A stretch of 64,000 nucleotides of DNA from the NCBI GenBank assembly GCA_963750065.1, contig CAVVPK010000019.1, positions 186,001 to 250,000 on the forward strand. Direction: 5' to 3'. Made by a program: the position numbers and the translations under genes. Within the stretch, counting starts at the first letter, position 1; the number at the start of each line of letters is the position of its first letter. The notes under the pieces are model-generated. The model was not told the origin of the DNA and made no database searches. It saw nothing but the letters and a program-made list of their open reading frames with translations. Below, in pieces: positions 45,651-54,204 of this stretch. This DNA comes from CAVSRC01 sp963750065 (lineage in GTDB: Bacteria; Pseudomonadota; Alphaproteobacteria; Rhizobiales; Kaistiaceae).

Positions 45651-47914
45651 CCGCACCGTGCTGCCCACCCGCCGACCTGGCGCTGAAAGAGGGCAAGACG
45701 GTGCCCACGATCGACGTCGACCGCTACGTGCAGGCAACCGAAGAGGGCGCCTGCCATCTCGATCTGGCGGTTGACGGCATCCACTGCGCTGCCTGCATCC
45801 GCGCCATCGAGACCGGGCTCGCCGACGTGCCGGGCCTAGACGGTGTGCGCGTCAACTTCACGCTGAGGCGCGTCGGCATCGACTGGCATGACGGCGCGAT
45901 CGATCCGGCAGACGTGCTCGGCAAGCTCGATCAGCTCGGCTACCCTGCCCGTCCCTACCAGATGCGCCTGGCGGAAGCCGACGCCGCCCGCGAGATGAAG
46001 CGCTATATTCGCTCGCTTGCCGTGGCTGGCTTTGCCGCCATGAACATCATGCTCTTGTCGGTGTCGGTGTGGGCGGGCAACGCCTCCGACATCACGCCAG
46101 CCACGCGCGACTTCTTCCACTGGTTCTCGGCACTGATCGCGCTGCCGGCCGCCGCCTATGCCGGCCAGCCCTTCTTCGAGAGCGCCTACCGGGCACTCAG
46201 GGGACGGCGGGTCAACATGGACGTGCCGATCTCGCTCGGCGTCCTGCTGGCGCTCGGCGTGTCGCTCTACGAGACCATCATCTCGGCGCACGATGTCTAT
46301 TTCGACAGCGCCATCATGCTGCTTTTCTTTCTGCTTGCCGGGCGCACGCTCGACCTCGCCATGCGCCGCAAGACAAGGGCGCTGGCTGGCAATATCGCGG
46401 CACTCAAGGCCGAGACGGCCGATCGCCTCGCCGAGGACGGGACGGTGCGTACGGTTCCTGCCGGTGCCGTCGAGGTCGGTGACACCATCCTGGTCAAGCC
46501 CGGCGCGCGCATCGCTGCCGATGGCAGGGTCGTTGCCGGCACGTCCGCCGTCGACCAGAGCCTGGTCACCGGCGAGACGGCGCCGAAGGCAGTGGTCGTC
46601 GGCGATCCGGTCTATGCCGGCGCGATCAATCAAGGCGGCACGCTCACGGTCGCGGTGACGGCGCCGGACGGCGGCTCGCTCATCGACGAGGTGCAGAAGC
46701 TGCTCGACAGGGCGACCGAAGCGCGCTCCAAGCGCCTGCGCATCGCCGACAAGGCGGCGGAGATCTATGCGCCGGCGGTGCATCTGACCGCACTGGTCGC
46801 GGCTGTCGGCTGGTTCGCCGCCGGGGCCGGCATCCATCAGGCGATCATCGTGGCAACCACGGTTCTGATCATCACCTGCCCCTGCGCGCTGGCGCTCGCC
46901 ATTCCCGCGGTGCAAGTGGCGGCCTCCGGGGCGCTGTTCCGCAAGGGCATCTTCCTCAATGCCGGCGATGCCATCGAACGGCTGGCCGAGGTGGACACAG
47001 TCGTCTTCGACAAGACCGGCACGCTGACGCTACCCGAAACCGGCATCGCCAACACGCAAGAGATTCCGGCACCGCTGCTGGCGACGGCCGCGCGGCTGGC
47101 GCTTTCCAGCCATCATCCGCTGGCCGGCGCGCTTGCCGCACGCGCAAGCGGCGAAGCCCCCTATGCGGAGGTGACCGAGGAGCCCGGTCAGGGCCTGTGC
47201 ACGACCGTCGACGGCGTCGAGGCACGGCTCGGCAGTCCGGCCTATTGCGGCATCGCAGCCCCCGCCGATGAAGCGGCCACGACCTCCGTTCTCGCTTTCC
47301 GCCACGGTGCGCGGTCGGCCGTCATCCGGCTGCATCAGCGGCTGCGGCCGGGCGCCGCCGAGACAATCGCGGCGCTCAAGGCCCGCGGCCTCACCTGCCT
47401 GATCCTGTCCGGCGACCGAGAGGACGCGGTCAAGCCGGTGGCGGCGGCCGTCGGCATCGCCGATTTCGCCGCCGGGCAGAAGCCGGCCGACAAGATCGCG
47501 CGCCTCGAGGCGCTCGCCGCAGCCGGCCACAAGGTCGCCTTCGTCGGCGACGGGCTCAACGATGCGCCGTCGCTGGCCGCGGCGCACGTATCGTTGTCGC
47601 CGGTGAGCGCCGTCGATCTGGCGCAAGCCGAAGCCGACGCCGTCTTCCTCGGTGAGCAGTTGACACCGATTGCCGACGCGCTGGCGATCTCGGTCCGGGC
47701 GCGGCGGTTGATGACGCAGAACCTCTGGTTCGCGGGCCTCTACAATCTGTTCGCCGTGCCGCTGGCGATCTTCGGCCTGGTGACGCCGCTGATCGCGGCC
47801 ATCGCCATGTCGGGCTCCTCGCTCACGGTGACTACAAACGCACTGCGCGCTCTGCCGCGCGGCAGTCAGCCGCGCTCGACAGCGGCGGTGAGCGGTCATA
47901 CGGTGCCGGCATGA
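45647..47914 (+). CDS. ccoI: Copper-transporting P1B-type ATPase CcoI (FixI)
   Basis: The 755-residue P-type ATPase exports or loads copper for the CuB centre of CcoN. An N-terminal metal-binding domain has GIHCAACIRA. Further motifs are the SLVTGET actuator, TCPCALALAIP in the membrane metal site, the DKTGTLT phosphorylation site, SSHHPLA and GDGLNDAPSLAAA. It starts inside the ccoH stop (ATGA) and ends in the ccoS start (ATGA). Confidence 0.97.
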   Translation: MTAPCCPPADLALKEGKTVPTIDVDRYVQATEEGACHLDLAVDGIHCAACIRAIETGLADVPGLDGVRVNFTLRRVGIDWHDGAIDPADVLGKLDQLGYPARPYQMRLAEADAAREMKRYIRSLAVAGFAAMNIMLLSVSVWAGNASDITPATRDFFHWFSALIALPAAAYAGQPFFESAYRALRGRRVNMDVPISLGVLLALGVSLYETIISAHDVYFDSAIMLLFFLLAGRTLDLAMRRKTRALAGNIAALKAETADRLAEDGTVRTVPAGAVEVGDTILVKPGARIAADGRVVAGTSAVDQSLVTGETAPKAVVVGDPVYAGAINQGGTLTVAVTAPDGGSLIDEVQKLLDRATEARSKRLRIADKAAEIYAPAVHLTALVAAVGWFAAGAGIHQAIIVATTVLIITCPCALALAIPAVQVAASGALFRKGIFLNAGDAIERLAEVDTVVFDKTGTLTLPETGIANTQEIPAPLLATAARLALSSHHPLAGALAARASGEAPYAEVTEEPGQGLCTTVDGVEARLGSPAYCGIAAPADEAATTSVLAFRHGARSAVIRLHQRLRPGAAETIAALKARGLTCLILSGDREDAVKPVAAAVGIADFAAGQKPADKIARLEALAAAGHKVAFVGDGLNDAPSLAAAHVSLSPVSAVDLAQAEADAVFLGEQLTPIADALAISVRARRLMTQNLWFAGLYNLFAVPLAIFGLVTPLIAAIAMSGSSLTVTTNALRALPRGSQPRSTAAVSGHTVPA

Positions 47915-48075
47915 CCGTGCTCATCTATCTGGTGCCGCTGGCGCTGCTGCTCGGCCTGCTGTGGCTGGTGATGTTCATGTGGTCGCTCAACACCGGCCAG
48001 TATGAGGACCTCGACGGCGCGGCGCTGCGCGTCCTCGACGATAGCGACATCGAGCCGCCCGCCAAGGGCAAGTGA
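47911..48075 (+). CDS. ccoS: cbb3 oxidase assembly protein CcoS (FixS)
   Basis: The 54-residue protein has one N-terminal membrane helix (MTVLIYLVPLALLLGLLWLV) followed by the family motif MWSLNTGQYEDLDG. It is needed for cofactor insertion into CcoN. It is last gene of the ccoNOQPGHIS series and its stop codon lies inside a perfect terminator-like stem. Confidence 0.95.
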   Translation: MTVLIYLVPLALLLGLLWLVMFMWSLNTGQYEDLDGAALRVLDDSDIEPPAKGK

Positions 48076-48105
48076 CCGGGCGAAGCACGCGCATCGCCCG
48101 GTCAC
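48072..48105. terminator. Perfect 12-bp hairpin at the end of the cco operon
   Basis: The arms 48072-48083 and 48094-48105 (GTGACCGGGCGA and TCGCCCGGTCAC) pair perfectly around a 10-base loop and include the ccoS stop codon. The convergent small gene ends 11 bp further on, so the hairpin can act in both directions. There is no T run. Confidence 0.65.
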
Positions 48106-48115
48106 AGCCGGCGGG

Positions 48116-48301
48116 TCAGTCGAAATCGAAGTCGAAGTCGTTGTCACCGGCGTCGGTGTCGGCCGGGGCCGTATCGGCTGCGCTATCGCCGGCGTCTCCA
48201 GCGACATCGGCAGGCGGATCGGTATCGACCCACGAACCGCCGTCCGTGCCGGCCGGCCGCGGCTTCGCCTTGTTGCGCTTGAAAAAGTCGAACGGTCCCA
48301 T
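48116..48301 (-). CDS. Small acidic hypothetical protein
   Basis: The 61-residue protein has a short basic start (MGPFDFFKRNKAKPRP) and then an Asp/Ala-rich disordered tail ending in alternating Phe-Asp (FDFDFD). GGGGGA lies about nine bases before the ATG at 48301; an in-frame start at 48355 is possible. No family is recognised. Its stop is next to the cco terminator hairpin. The role is unknown. Confidence 0.55.
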   Translation of the reverse strand: MGPFDFFKRNKAKPRPAGTDGGSWVDTDPPADVAGDAGDSAADTAPADTDAGDNDFDFDFD

Positions 48302-48440
48302 GGAGCGATCCCCCGAGTGCGGGCAGTTATCGGACGTCGCTCCCGGCTGAACCATAACCTGTAGCCGGAATGGCAGGCAAGCTCGTCAAGGTCTGCAGGC
48401 TGGACGGCGGGCCGCCCCCCCGCCAGCGGCCAGCGCAGCC

Positions 48441-49511
48441 TCAGTCGGCGGGCTCGGCGTCGAGCACCAGGACGTCGTCGGGCATGAAGCTGACGGTGAC
48501 CGTCTGGCCGCGGGCCGGCGGACGGTTGACGGTGCTGTTGAAGGTGTCGAGGTGCACGAAACTCTCGGCGAAGCGGACGCGGACACGCACGATGGCACCG
48601 AGGAAGTTCACCTCGTCGATCTCACCTCTCATGGTGTTGGCGCCTTCGCCGGCGCGGTTGAGGTAGATCGCCTCGGGCCGGAGCGCGATCGAGCGCACAT
48701 CGCCGGGCCGCGCGTCGATGACACCCTTGGCGGTGGTAATCTCCTGACCGTCGACGCTGATCCGGCCGCGCTCGGGATCGATGATCGTGGCGTCGACGAT
48801 GTTGAGCGTGCCGACGAAGGAGGCGACGAAACGGTTGTGCGGATAGCTGTAGATCTCGAAGGGCGTGCCAATCTGCTCCACCCTGCCCTCGTTCATAACC
48901 ACGACACGGTCCGACATGGACAGCGCCTCTTCCTGGTCGTGGGTGACGTAGATGGTGGTGATGCCCAGCTCGCGCTGCAGGGCGCGGATCTCCTCGCGCA
49001 GCGACACGCGGATCTTGGCGTCGAGCGCCGACAACGGTTCGTCGAGGAGCAGCACCTGCGGCTTGACGGCAAGCGCGCGGGCGAGCGCCACGCGCTGCTG
49101 CTGGCCACCGGAGAGCTGATAGGGGTAGCGGCCGCCAAGCTCGGGCAGCTTGATCAGCGCCAGCATCTCGGCGACCCGCGCCTTGACCTCGGCGCGCGAT
49201 CGTTTGGCGATCTTCAGCCCGAAGCCGATGTTATCGGCGACGCTGAGATTGGGGAACAGGGCGTAGGACTGGAATACCATGCCGACATTGCGCTGGTTCG
49301 GCTTGAGGTGGGTGACGTCCTTGCCGTTGATGCGGATGATGCCCTCGGTCGGCGCCTCGAAGCCGGCGACCATGCGCAACGTCGTGGTCTTGCCGCAGCC
49401 GCTCGGGCCCAGAAACGAGACGAACTCGCCGGGGGCGACGCTGAGGTTGAATCCGCGCACGACGACCGTCGAGCCGAACTGCTTGCGAACGTTCTCGATC
49501 TCCAGAAACAT
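48441..49511 (-). CDS. ABC transporter ATP-binding protein (PotA/FbpC class)
   Basis: The 356-residue ATPase has Walker A GPSGCGKTTTLRMVAGFE, Q-loop MVFQSYALFPNLS, signature LSGGQQQRVALARALA and Walker B LLLDEPLSALDAK. A C-terminal TOBE domain starts near residue 275. This architecture belongs to importers for polyamines, ferric iron, thiamine or phosphonates. It is the last gene of a four-gene importer operon (binding protein, two permeases, ATPase). Confidence 0.92.
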   Translation of the reverse strand: MFLEIENVRKQFGSTVVVRGFNLSVAPGEFVSFLGPSGCGKTTTLRMVAGFEAPTEGIIRINGKDVTHLKPNQRNVGMVFQSYALFPNLSVADNIGFGLKIAKRSRAEVKARVAEMLALIKLPELGGRYPYQLSGGQQQRVALARALAVKPQVLLLDEPLSALDAKIRVSLREEIRALQRELGITTIYVTHDQEEALSMSDRVVVMNEGRVEQIGTPFEIYSYPHNRFVASFVGTLNIVDATIIDPERGRISVDGQEITTAKGVIDARPGDVRSIALRPEAIYLNRAGEGANTMRGEIDEVNFLGAIVRVRVRFAESFVHLDTFNSTVNRPPARGQTVTVSFMPDDVLVLDAEPAD

Positions 49512-49522
49512 CGCTGACTGCT

Positions 49523-50308
49523 CTACTTCTGCCTGGCTGTCGACTGTGTGCGGCCGACGAGCTGGATCAGGCCCATGCAGATCCAGGTGATGGCAAAGGC
49601 GATGATCGCCAGAGCCGCCGGCTCATAGGCCTTGTTGGCGCCGATATTCTGCATGTAGGGGCCGAACATCGGCCGGTTGAGCAGGCTGGCCATGACGAAT
49701 TCCCCAATGACGATGGCGAAGGTCAGGAAAGCGCCCGAGAGCACCGCCACCAGGATGTTGGGGAAGATCACGCGCATCAGGATGGTCGGCGTCTTCGCCC
49801 CCAGCATCTGCGCCGCCTCGGTCAAGGTGCGCACGTCGATGGCCCTCAAGCCGGTGTCGACGGCGCGGTACATGTAGGGCAACGACAGCGTGGCGTAGCC
49901 GAAGATGAGCAGAACGTCCGTTCCCCGCGCCGTGGCGGTCAACGGCAGGAAGGAGGACGAGTTGAACATGCGGATATAGCCGAACACCAGGATAATCGGC
50001 GGCACGACCAGGGGAAGCAGCGTGATGAACTCGACATAGGGTCTGAGCGCCGACAGGCGCAGGCGCACGAAATAGGCGGCCGGCACCACCAGCACCACGC
50101 CAACGATGATGGTCAGAAACGCGATCACCACCGAATAGGTCAAGGTCGTGGCGAACTGCGGATCGGCAATCACGTTGCGGTAGGCGTCGAAGGTGTAGGC
50201 ACCGCGACGGATGCGCAGCGAAAATTCGAAAGTCGCGATCAGCGGCAGTAGGAAATATAGCGCGCCGGCCAGGAAGGTGAGCCAGGGAACCAAACGCGAG
50301 CGCTTCAT
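49523..50308 (-). CDS. ABC transporter permease 2 (PotC/FbpB-like)
   Basis: The 261-residue membrane protein has about six helices. The EAA-type coupling loop is TEAAQMLGAKTPTILMRVIF. Its ATG overlaps the stop of the first permease (ATGA). It ends 11 bp before the ATPase start. It forms a heterodimeric channel with permease 1. Confidence 0.9.
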   Translation of the reverse strand: MKRSRLVPWLTFLAGALYFLLPLIATFEFSLRIRRGAYTFDAYRNVIADPQFATTLTYSVVIAFLTIIVGVVLVVPAAYFVRLRLSALRPYVEFITLLPLVVPPIILVFGYIRMFNSSSFLPLTATARGTDVLLIFGYATLSLPYMYRAVDTGLRAIDVRTLTEAAQMLGAKTPTILMRVIFPNILVAVLSGAFLTFAIVIGEFVMASLLNRPMFGPYMQNIGANKAYEPAALAIIAFAITWICMGLIQLVGRTQSTARQK

Positions 50309-51231
50309 TTCAGCCACCGTTCGGCGCGGGTGCGGAAGACGATGTAGATCAGATTGGCGACGCCGGTGATCAACACCATGCCCAGCGCCAGCGCGGCGCC
50401 GAGGTTCTCGTTGTGCAGCACGTCGCCGCGGATCTGGGCGTAGAGCAGGATCGGCACGATGTTGAGCGACGATCCGGTGAGCGCGTAGGCGGTGGCAATG
50501 GCGCCGAAGGAATTGGCAAAGAGCAGCGCCAGCGTGCCGAGGATGTTCGGCCACAGAACGGGCAAGCCAACGTAGCGCCAAAACTGCCAGCGGCTGGCGC
50601 CGAGCGTCTGAGCGGCCTCGCTCCACTCCCCCTTCAGCCCGTCCAGCGCAGGCATGACGATGAGGATCATCAGGGGAATCTGGAAATAGAGATAGGTGAG
50701 CGTCAGCCCCCAGAACGAGAGGATGTTGAAGCCGGTGCGATAGAGATCGACGCCGAGAACGGTCTTGAGGATGATGGTGACAAGGCCGAGGCGGCCGAGG
50801 GTCGCCAGGAAGGCGAAGGCCAGCGGGATGCCAGCGAAATTGGAGGCGACGCCCGAAAAGGTCAGCGCGGTGGCGCGGATCCAGGGCGGCAGCCCGCCAC
50901 GGGCGATGGTCAGCGCCAGCATAAAGCCGGCAAACGCGCCCAGCCCGGCAGAGGCGGCCGACACCTTGATCGAGACGACGTAGGCGCTGACGATCGTCGG
51001 CTGGGTGAGCTCGGCGAAATTGGCCAGCGTCAGATTGCCCGCCTTGTCGAAGAACGCGCCGCCGACGAGGTAGAGCGTCGGCACGATCAGGAACAGCAGG
51101 GCAAACACCAGAAAGGGGACGACGCCGAACAGGCCGGCGACGTCAAACCTCAGCAGACGCAAGATCGTCGCTGCAGCCGTGGCCGCCGGCCCGGACGGTT
51201 CCGGGCCGGCGAGTTCGGTACTACTGGACAT
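50305..51231 (-). CDS. ABC transporter permease 1 (PotB-like)
   Basis: The 308-residue membrane protein has six or more helices after a ~35-residue N-terminal extension. The coupling loop is SEAAQTLGASRWQFWRYVGL. It overlaps the binding-protein gene by 11 bp at its 5' end and permease 2 by 4 bp at its 3' end, so the operon is tightly coupled. Confidence 0.9.
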   Translation of the reverse strand: MSSSTELAGPEPSGPAATAAATILRLLRFDVAGLFGVVPFLVFALLFLIVPTLYLVGGAFFDKAGNLTLANFAELTQPTIVSAYVVSIKVSAASAGLGAFAGFMLALTIARGGLPPWIRATALTFSGVASNFAGIPLAFAFLATLGRLGLVTIILKTVLGVDLYRTGFNILSFWGLTLTYLYFQIPLMILIVMPALDGLKGEWSEAAQTLGASRWQFWRYVGLPVLWPNILGTLALLFANSFGAIATAYALTGSSLNIVPILLYAQIRGDVLHNENLGAALALGMVLITGVANLIYIVFRTRAERWLK

Positions 51232-52318
51232 TGGCTCCGACGACCGAGTCCCAATTCTTGACGATCACGTCCTTGGCCTTGGCCTGATCGTCGAGGCTCG
51301 GGAACACTGCCTTGGCGTAGTTCTCAGCCGGCGGCAGCTTCGACAGCAACTCGGCCGGGATCTTGCCCGCCTTGCTCATGGCGTTGAAGCGGATCGGGTG
51401 GCAATAGCCCTTCAGCCAGCCGACCTGGCCGGCGTCCGAATAGAGGTACTCCATCCACAGCTTGGCCGCGTTCGGGTGCGGCGCATAGGCGCTGATCGCC
51501 TGGATGTAGATGCCCGCCACGACGCCCGAGGCCGGCACGATGGTCTCGACCGGCGGATTGCCATTGAGATTGTCGCGATCGGCCAGCGACAGGTAGTCCC
51601 AGCGCACGATGATCGGCGTGGCACCCTGAGCCAGCGAGGCCGACTTGCCGATGACCGGCACGAAATTGCCCTTGCTGTTGAGCTCCTTGAAGAAGTCGAG
51701 GCCGTTCTGGGCGATCGCAGCGCCGTCGGCGCCACCCTTGGAGAGACCGGCGGCATAGACGCCCATGATCGCCTGCGCGGCGGCGCGCGGGTCGCCGGCG
51801 AGCGCCACGGCGTTGGCATATTCGGGCTTCAGCAGATCCGACCAGTCGGCCGGCGGGGTGGCGACGAGGTCCTTGTTCACCTCAAAGGACATGACGCCGT
51901 AATAATCACCGTACCAGAAGCCGTCAGCGTCCTTGGCGCTGTCGGGAATCTCGCTCCAGGTGGAGACCTTGTAGGGCTGGATGAGGCCGTCGGCCTTGGC
52001 CGACGGGCCGAACTGCAGGCCAACGTCGATCACGTCGGGCGCCTGCGGGCCGGTGTTGTCCTTGTTGGCCTTGATCGCCTCGATCTCGTCGCCCGAACCC
52101 GCATCCGGGTTGAGCTCATTGACGGTGAGGCCGTACTTCGCCTTGAAGCCGTCGATCAGGCCGCCGTAGCCGCACCAATCATGCGGTAGCGCGATGGTGG
52201 TGAGCTGGCCTTCCTTCTTGGCGGCCGCCACCAGATCGTCCATCGAGCCCGCAAAAGCCGAGCCGGCCATGGCGAAGAGTGCCAGCGCCGATACCGATAC
52301 CATAAGTGTCCTGGTCAT
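51221..52318 (-). CDS. ABC transporter substrate-binding protein (type II fold, PotD/AfuA-like)
   Basis: The 365-residue exported protein has a signal peptide ending AGSAFA. The mature part is a type II periplasmic-binding fold (KKEGQLTTIALPHDWCGYGG at strand 1, ADWSDLLKPEYANAVAL, WMEYLYSDAGQ). The cargo could be a polyamine, iron(III) complex or phosphonate; the sequence alone does not decide. It is the first gene of the importer operon. Confidence 0.88.
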   Translation of the reverse strand: MTRTLMVSVSALALFAMAGSAFAGSMDDLVAAAKKEGQLTTIALPHDWCGYGGLIDGFKAKYGLTVNELNPDAGSGDEIEAIKANKDNTGPQAPDVIDVGLQFGPSAKADGLIQPYKVSTWSEIPDSAKDADGFWYGDYYGVMSFEVNKDLVATPPADWSDLLKPEYANAVALAGDPRAAAQAIMGVYAAGLSKGGADGAAIAQNGLDFFKELNSKGNFVPVIGKSASLAQGATPIIVRWDYLSLADRDNLNGNPPVETIVPASGVVAGIYIQAISAYAPHPNAAKLWMEYLYSDAGQVGWLKGYCHPIRFNAMSKAGKIPAELLSKLPPAENYAKAVFPSLDDQAKAKDVIVKNWDSVVGANVQ

Positions 52319-52845
52319 CCTGTTTCCCCATCAAGGTCGGAGTTCTTGCGCGATTTCGCGCCGGAAGTCGCAAGGCGCTGCTAACACCGTCGTCTGACGT
52401 TTCAATGTCAGAAGCGCCACGCTCCGGCCGCTCCACCGCCTTGGACGTTAGGTCGAAACTATCGTTTTCGCCAGATCATTGCGTGAGCAAAAGATAGTTC
52501 GCCGGCTATTTCTTTCTCTTAAAAAAGACGCCGACCCCGCGGCGAAGGGGTCGGCGCCAAACTGGCCGGGTGGCGCCCGGCCGGGCTACACGTTACACAT
52601 CACGACACCCGGGGCCCTCCGGCGGCAGGGGCCTGTGCCAGGGGCCCGGGATATCAGGAATCCGCAGACACTCGCGGCAACGCGTGGATCAGACGAACCC
52701 GTGAGGGCCTGTCAACACCCAATTCTGCCTCCCTGACGGAGTGTGATTAACCGGAACACATGACAGATCGATTTCAGTTCGGCGACAGCCACACGACGGT
52801 AATCGGCGGCGCCGAGTTATCCACAGGCAGGTGCGCGACCCGGCA
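52319..52845. other. 527-bp gap holding a candidate small RNA and the importer leader
   Basis: There is no protein-coding gene. The right part (52521-52715) holds a promoter-terminator-bounded transcript unit on the minus strand. The left part (52319-52520) is the leader of the importer operon and contains inverted copies AACTATC (52457-52463) and GATAGTT (52493-52499). Confidence 0.6.
52521..52680 (-). ncRNA. Candidate ~160-nt small RNA with own promoter and terminator
   Basis: On the minus strand TTGACA (52715-52710) and CTGATC (52692-52687) are 17 bp apart, putting the 5' end near 52680. The predicted transcript folds into four hairpins: CCGC/GCGG, a long one with CCCGGG arms, a 7-bp GGCCGGG/CCCGGCC, and a terminal 10-bp stem (52529-52538 with 52547-52556) followed by TCTTTTTT, a classic intrinsic terminator. 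No SRP, tmRNA or RNase P hallmark is seen. The size would suit a trans-acting sRNA or a 6S-like RNA; no assignment is made. Confidence 0.5.
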
Positions 52846-53679
52846 TTACGGGCCGGCGGACTTGACCAGAACCAGGCCGGCGACGACCAGGGCCGCCGCC
52901 AGCCAGCGCAGCGGGCCGAAGCGCTCGCCGAGCGCCACCGCGCCGATGGCAGTGGCGAAGAGAACCGAGCTTTCGCGCACAGCAGCGACGGCGCCGATCG
53001 GCGCCACCGTCATCGCCCACAGCGCAATTCCGTAGGCGGCGTAGGTCATCACGCCGCTGGCGAGCGCCATCGGAACGCGGTTCCTGAGGCTGAACAGCAC
53101 AGTCCACCCTCGGCGCAGGATGCGGTCGGTGAGCGTGATCGCACCGGCGGCGACCAGCACCCAGCTGACATAGGTCTCGGGTGCGCCGCTGACGCGGGCA
53201 CCGAGGCCGTCGACCAGTGTGTAGCCGGCAATGACGAAGGCGTTGGCAAGGGCGCTGCCGATGGCGTGCTGACGCCTGAGACCGTCGGCCCCCAGCGCCA
53301 CGATGCCGGCGGCGATGACCACGACGCCGAACAACACCGGCGCGCTTGCCGGCTCGACAAAAACGACCGCCACCAGAGTGGTGATCAGCGGCGCCAGACC
53401 GCGCATGATGGGATAGGCGACTGACAGTTCGCCGTGGCGATAGGCACGGGCAATGAGCGTGAAATAGGCGAGGTGAATGACGCCGGAGGCGACGACATAG
53501 GGCACGGCTGCGATGGTAAGCCGCGGCAGGAAGGGCAAGAGCACGACGGCGACGGCCGCCCCGCCGACGGCCACGGCAAGAGTTGCGGCGCTGCGATCGG
53601 AATCGCGCCGGACGAGCGCATTCCAGCCGGCATGCAGCATGGCTGCCACAAGCAGGATGGCGAAGACGGTGAGGCTCAT
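52846..53679 (-). CDS. EamA/DMT-superfamily transporter
   Basis: The 277-residue protein has about ten membrane helices in two EamA repeats. The first half has LHAGWNALVRRDSD and AYPIMRGLAPLITTL. The second half ends VRESSVLFATAIGAVALGER, typical of the C-terminal repeat. DMT proteins move metabolites such as amino acids; the substrate is unknown. The start MSLTVFAILLVAAMLHAGWN at 53679 was chosen over longer frames. Confidence 0.85.
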   Translation of the reverse strand: MSLTVFAILLVAAMLHAGWNALVRRDSDRSAATLAVAVGGAAVAVVLLPFLPRLTIAAVPYVVASGVIHLAYFTLIARAYRHGELSVAYPIMRGLAPLITTLVAVVFVEPASAPVLFGVVVIAAGIVALGADGLRRQHAIGSALANAFVIAGYTLVDGLGARVSGAPETYVSWVLVAAGAITLTDRILRRGWTVLFSLRNRVPMALASGVMTYAAYGIALWAMTVAPIGAVAAVRESSVLFATAIGAVALGERFGPLRWLAAALVVAGLVLVKSAGP

Positions 53680-53847
53680 GTCCGACCCCGCGCTTCGCAA
53701 ATCGCGGCGCAGAAGACCGGCAGAAGGAAGGGAGAGCGGTGCACGGACGTCCGCATGGTGAATCGCCAAGGCACGCCATTTACCTCCCGGAAACCGATCT
53801 GTCGCACATTCGTCCGCTCCTGGGTCGACCAGGCCAGAGGCACGGAC

Positions 53848-54132
53848 ATGACGACCGTCGTCGAAACAGCGCATGAGCGCGCTGAGCGCCGCAGCGAGCG
53901 GCGCTCGCGGACATTGAAGACCGCCAGGATTGTATTCAATCTCGGCCGTTCCGTATTCGACTGCACGATACGGAACCTTTCACCAAGCGGCGCCCTCATC
54001 CAGGTGCAGAGCGTGGTCGGCATTCCCGAACAGTTCGAAATCGTCATTGACGACGGTGCCGCGCGCCGCCCGTGCAACGTGCGCTGGCGCACCGGGCGCC
54101 TGATGGGCGTGCATTTCGACAAGGCCGCGTAG
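53848..54132 (+). CDS. PilZ-domain protein (putative c-di-GMP receptor)
   Basis: The 94-residue single-domain protein has the PilZ hallmarks: an arginine-rich RRSERRSR stretch with RxxxR spacing near residues 14-21, and NLSPSGALI matching (D/N)xSxxG near residues 43-51. Such stand-alone PilZ proteins bind cyclic di-GMP and affect motility or surface traits. GGCACGGAC precedes the ATG. The gene is monocistronic. Confidence 0.85.
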   Translation: MTTVVETAHERAERRSERRSRTLKTARIVFNLGRSVFDCTIRNLSPSGALIQVQSVVGIPEQFEIVIDDGAARRPCNVRWRTGRLMGVHFDKAA

Positions 54133-54204
54133 AAAGCCGCTTGAGCCGCAACGATCTCTGCTAAAGTCTGCGGACAGACCCACCGCCTGCCCGGATATCC
54201 TGCC

